A program made the translations under genes and the position numbers. Below are positions 4,088-7,049 of a DNA stretch of 7,049 nucleotides, piece after piece (the first letter of the stretch is position 1; each line of letters opens with the position of its first letter). The notes beneath the pieces were generated by a model. The model did no database searches. It was not told the origin of the DNA and saw only the letters and a program-made list of their open reading frames with translations. The DNA is taken from positions 1-7,049 of the forward strand of contig CAZCZZ010000103.1 of the NCBI GenBank assembly GCA_964503335.1, given 5' to 3'. This DNA comes from CAZCZZ01 sp964503335 (GTDB taxonomy: Bacteria; Verrucomicrobiota; Kiritimatiellia; CAIVKH01).

Positions 4088-5866
4088 ATGGCTGTGAGTT
4101 CGGAAAAACCGAGGGAAGTCATACTTCACGGCATCGGCGTTTCTCCCGGCGTGGCCGTCGGACCGGCCTTCCTGCTTACCTCGGACGATGACCGATCCGT
4201 TGAGCGCGATATTGCCGACGAGGATGTGCCGCGGGAGATCGCGCGCTTTGAAGACGCGCTCATTGTTACCCGCCGCCAGATCCATGACATCCAGAAGCAG
4301 GTCGCCGAGGCGATCGGCCAGGAGAACGCGAGCATCTTTGACGCGCACCTTCTCGTCGTGGATGACCGCTCCTTCGTCGAGGAGGTCTTCCGCGGACTCC
4401 GGGTGCAGAAGAAGAATGTAGAGACCGTTCTTCGTGAGGTCGCCAACAAGTACGCGCAGGCCTTGATGCGCGTGGAAGACGATTACCTGCGGGAACGCGC
4501 TGCCGATGTGAAGGACGTAACGCGCCGGGTCCTCCGCAATCTCGCCGGCAGCACGACGGTGTCGCTGTCCCAGATGGACAAGCCCTGCATCCTGATCACG
4601 AACGACCTTGCGCCGTCCGACACGGCGACGCTGCGCAAGGATAAGATCATCGGCTTCGCCACCGACCTTGGAAGTCCCACGTCACACACGGCGATCATGG
4701 CTCGTGCGCTTGAAATCCCAGCAGTCGTCGGCTTGCACGACATCAGCGTCCGCATTTCCCCCGGCGACCAGATCCTGATCGACGGCAGCAAAGGCGTGCT
4801 GATCATCCATCCGACGCGCGAGCAGCTGGAACGCTACGGCGAAGTCGAACAGGTCCGGCGCACGATCCGCTCCGGCCTCGCCACGCTGAAGAATGAACCC
4901 GCGGAAACGATCGATGGCTATCGCATCCTGCTATCCGCGAATATCGAGTTGCCGGGCGATGTCGATGCCGTCATTGCCAATGGCGCCAACGGGGTGGGGC
5001 TGTTCCGCACGGAGTACCTGTATCTTTCCCGCAAGTCGCTGCCGACGGAGGACGAGCAGGCCGCGGCGTGCGAGGAAATCGCGCGACGCCTTTATCCGCA
5101 GCCCGCGATCATTCGCACGCTCGACTTGGGCGGTGACAAGTTCCTGTCCCATGTGAAGACGCCGCCGGAACTCAACCCCTTCATGGGCTGGCGCGCCATC
5201 CGGTTCTGTCTTGCGCAGCCCGAGATTTTCAAGGCGCAGCTTCGGGCGATCCTTCGGGCGAGCCGGTACGACAATGTGAAGATCATGTATCCCATGGTCA
5301 GCAACGTCGGGGAAGTCCTGCGCGCCAATGCCATGCTGGACGAGTGCAAGGCGGAGTTGCAGGAGCGAGGCATACAGTTCAACAACGACATCGAGATCGG
5401 CGTCATGATCGAGGTGCCCTCCGCCGCCCTGACCGCCAACCTGCTGGCGCCGCACGTGAGCTTCTTCAGCCTGGGTACCAACGACCTGGTTCAATACACG
5501 CTTGCCGTGGACCGCGTGAACGAGCGGATCGCGTATCTCTATGAGCCGACGCATCCTGCAATCATCCGCCTGATCAAGAATACGGTCGATGTCGGCCACC
5601 AGAATGGCATCTGGACCGGCATTTGCGGCGAAATGGGCGGGAATCCGCTGATGGTGCCTTTGCTGGTGGGCATGGGGGTGGACGAACTCAGCGTCAGCCC
5701 GGCCCTTGTTCCCGTGGTGAAGGACGTGATCCGCAAGATGCGCTTCTCTGAAGCCGAGGACCTTGCGAACGAAGTCATGAAGTCCGAAACGGCTTCAGAC
5801 GTGCTCGACCGGTGCCGCCAGATCGTTGGTCGCATCGCTCCGGAAATCCTTGAATTGGTTGGCTAA
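4088..5866 (+). CDS. ptsI: Phosphoenolpyruvate-protein phosphotransferase (enzyme I)
   Basis: Enzyme I takes phosphate from PEP onto its own histidine and transfers it to HPr. The 592 residues are a little longer than the E. coli protein, with about ten extra N-terminal residues. The N-terminal HPr-binding helical domain spans roughly 35-150. The swivelling phosphohistidine domain contains GSPTSHTAIMARALEIPAVV (195-214), with His200 as the active site (His189 in E. coli). The C-terminal PEP-binding barrel contains GVGLFRTEYLY (302-312), IRTLDLGGDK (342-351), IEVPSA (441-446), the signature DLVQYTLAVDRVNE (466-479) and GICGEMGG (511-518), with Cys513 as the proton donor. All catalytic residues are present. 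ATG 4088 follows the ptsH stop by 6 bases, with GAGGA at 4073-4077. No EII permease gene is adjacent, so transfer of phosphate to regulatory partners is likely. Confidence 0.97.
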   Translation: MAVSSEKPREVILHGIGVSPGVAVGPAFLLTSDDDRSVERDIADEDVPREIARFEDALIVTRRQIHDIQKQVAEAIGQENASIFDAHLLVVDDRSFVEEVFRGLRVQKKNVETVLREVANKYAQALMRVEDDYLRERAADVKDVTRRVLRNLAGSTTVSLSQMDKPCILITNDLAPSDTATLRKDKIIGFATDLGSPTSHTAIMARALEIPAVVGLHDISVRISPGDQILIDGSKGVLIIHPTREQLERYGEVEQVRRTIRSGLATLKNEPAETIDGYRILLSANIELPGDVDAVIANGANGVGLFRTEYLYLSRKSLPTEDEQAAACEEIARRLYPQPAIIRTLDLGGDKFLSHVKTPPELNPFMGWRAIRFCLAQPEIFKAQLRAILRASRYDNVKIMYPMVSNVGEVLRANAMLDECKAELQERGIQFNNDIEIGVMIEVPSAALTANLLAPHVSFFSLGTNDLVQYTLAVDRVNERIAYLYEPTHPAIIRLIKNTVDVGHQNGIWTGICGEMGGNPLMVPLLVGMGVDELSVSPALVPVVKDVIRKMRFSEAEDLANEVMKSETASDVLDRCRQIVGRIAPEILELVG

Positions 5867-5896
5867 AACGGCCAATGTCACCGCCCTTCAATCAAT

Positions 5897-5916
5897 AAAG
5901 GAGCTCAGAACCTATG
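5897..5916 (+). promoter_or_regulatory. Ribosome-binding site of metK
   Basis: AAAGGAG at 5897-5903, 10 bases before ATG 5914, is the strongest Shine-Dalgarno in the window. It lies in the 47-base gap after ptsI. I see no convincing promoter, terminator or riboswitch in that gap. Confidence 0.65.
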
Positions 5917-7049
5917 CCATCAGGAAACTACATCTTCTCGTCCGAATCCGTCACGGAAGGTCATCCGGACAAAGTCTGCGACGGAATCTCGGATTCCATC
6001 GTAGACGCCCTCCTGGCCAAGGATCCGAAAAGCCGCATCGCGTGCGAAGCGCTCGCGAAGACCGGAATGATCGTTGTCGCGGGTGAAATCACGACGACGG
6101 CGAAGGACGTCAACTACGCGGCGATCGCGCGCGCGAAGGTCTGCCGCATCGGCTACACGGATTCCAGCATCGGTTTCGACGGCAACATCTGCGCAGTCCT
6201 CGTGGCGCTTGATGGCCAGTCCCCGGACATCGCGCAGGGTGTGGACGCCAAGAAGGCCAAGGGCAAGGCAACCGCCGAGCAGGGCGCAGGCGACCAGGGC
6301 ATGATGTTCGGTTACGCGTGCGATGAGACGAAGGAACTGATGCCGACGCCGATCATGCTCGCGCACAACCTGGCGCGCAGCCTCTCGAAGAACCGTCGCT
6401 CGAAGACGCTTCCGTTCCTTCGCCCCGATGGCAAGTCGCAGGTCAGCGTAGTCTACGAAAATGATCGCCCGGTTCGCGTGGACAACGTCGTGATCTCGTC
6501 GCAGCACAGCCCCGACGTCTCGCACAAGGACCTTTGCGACGGCATCATGGAAGAGGTCATTCTCAAGACCATTCCGAAGAAGATGATCCACAACAAGACC
6601 ACGTTCCACATCAACCCGACCGGCCGCTTCGTGACGGGTGGTCCGCAGGGTGACTGCGGACTGACAGGCCGTAAGATCATCGTTGATACCTACGGCGGCA
6701 TGGGCCGTCACGGTGGCGGCGCGTTCTCGGGCAAGGATCCTTCGAAGGTCGATCGCAGCGCCGCCTACATGGCCCGCTACGTGGCCAAGAACGTCGTCGC
6801 CGCGGGTCTCGCCCGTCGCTGCGAAGTTCAGCTTGCCTACGCCATCGGATATCCGGAGCCCGTCTCCGTCCTCGTCGACACCTTCGGCACGTCGAAGGTC
6901 GATGAACTCAAGATCGCCAAGGCCGTCCGCAAGGTGTTCGGCCTGAAGCCCGCGCAGATCGTCGAGCAGCTCGACCTCCTCCGCCCGATCTACGAGATCA
7001 CCTCGGCCTACGGCCACTTCGGCCGCACCGAAAACCTCGACTCCTTCAC
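5914..7049 (+). CDS. metK: S-adenosylmethionine synthetase (methionine adenosyltransferase), 3' end missing
   Basis: MetK makes S-adenosylmethionine from methionine and ATP, releasing phosphate and pyrophosphate, in the cytoplasm. The frame is open from ATG 5914 to the end of the window, 378 complete codons; only a short C-terminal tail should be missing. Family landmarks are the N-terminal FSSESVTEGHPDK (8-20) with the ATP-binding histidine and aspartate, the first signature GAGDQGMMFGYA (124-135), DGKSQV (172-177), HINPTGRFVTGGPQGDCGLT (232-251), DTYGGMGRHGGGAFSGKDPS (258-277), VDRSAAY (279-285), and AYGHFGR (365-371). The active-site loop around 100-120 carries a lysine-rich insertion (DAKKAKGKATAEQ), a region that varies in length between families. 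It is probably read with ptsI or from a promoter inside the end of ptsI; the sequence does not settle this. Codon choice is richer in C-ending codons than in the Kdo/Lpt genes. Confidence 0.96.
   Translation, partial: MPSGNYIFSSESVTEGHPDKVCDGISDSIVDALLAKDPKSRIACEALAKTGMIVVAGEITTTAKDVNYAAIARAKVCRIGYTDSSIGFDGNICAVLVALDGQSPDIAQGVDAKKAKGKATAEQGAGDQGMMFGYACDETKELMPTPIMLAHNLARSLSKNRRSKTLPFLRPDGKSQVSVVYENDRPVRVDNVVISSQHSPDVSHKDLCDGIMEEVILKTIPKKMIHNKTTFHINPTGRFVTGGPQGDCGLTGRKIIVDTYGGMGRHGGGAFSGKDPSKVDRSAAYMARYVAKNVVAAGLARRCEVQLAYAIGYPEPVSVLVDTFGTSKVDELKIAKAVRKVFGLKPAQIVEQLDLLRPIYEITSAYGHFGRTENLDSF

Noticed and set aside
5859..5875. Hairpin TTGGC/GCCAA around the ptsI stop as a terminator
   Set aside because: The stem is only 5 bp and no T-tract follows.
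5867..5913. SAM-responsive riboswitch before metK
   Set aside because: Only 47 bases are available, and I could not match them to the SAM/SAH or SAM-II consensus as I remember them. A covariance-model search with Infernal would settle it.
5920..7017. Long minus-strand open frame of 365 codons opposite metK
   Set aside because: It is the antisense shadow of an unambiguous metK in GC-rich DNA; its translation is rich in Arg, Asp, His and Val with no recognisable family motif.

Overview
The window is a single plus-strand gene cluster from a Gram-negative bacterium with a fairly GC-rich genome. Its order is kdsA, kdsC, lptC-like, lptA, lptB (5' end only), an assembly gap, hprK (3' part only), ptsH, ptsI, metK (3' end missing). 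Kdo and Lpt genes show that the cell makes and exports lipopolysaccharide. HPr kinase next to HPr and enzyme I, in such a cell, points to a regulatory phosphotransferase system. This arrangement, together with the short TTCCAA-N3-TTGGAA palindromes, makes me favour a PVC-superphylum lineage (Verrucomicrobiota, Kiritimatiellota or Lentisphaerota). That is an inference from gene order, not from a marker gene. The run of exactly 100 N shows that this is a draft scaffold, possibly from a metagenome.

Positions 1-89 look like a degenerate intergenic repeat with no convincing gene. Positions 90-452 hold the C-terminal part of a protein that has lost its N-terminus. Positions 453-579 are intergenic and carry two near-identical 15-bp palindromes just before kdsA. 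Positions 580-3008 are a tightly packed Kdo/LPS-transport operon, with overlapping genes or gaps of only a few bases. KdsA condenses arabinose-5-phosphate with PEP, KdsC dephosphorylates the product to Kdo, and the LptC-like, LptA and LptB proteins belong to the machine that moves finished LPS to the outer membrane. Positions 3009-3108 are N. The apparent open frame running across them joins LptB to HprK and is not a real protein.

Positions 3109-5866 hold the HPr kinase/phosphorylase C-terminal domain, HPr with both the catalytic histidine and the regulatory serine, and a complete enzyme I. No sugar permease (EII) is visible. Positions 5914-7049 hold S-adenosylmethionine synthetase, which runs off the end of the window.

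I found no wholly new system. The points most worth a second look are the spaced palindromes at the kdsA start, the decapitated upstream gene next to repeat-like DNA, the metal-dependent type of KdsA, the LptC-like protein with an apparently cleavable signal peptide, and the physical linkage of LPS transport to a permease-less PTS.
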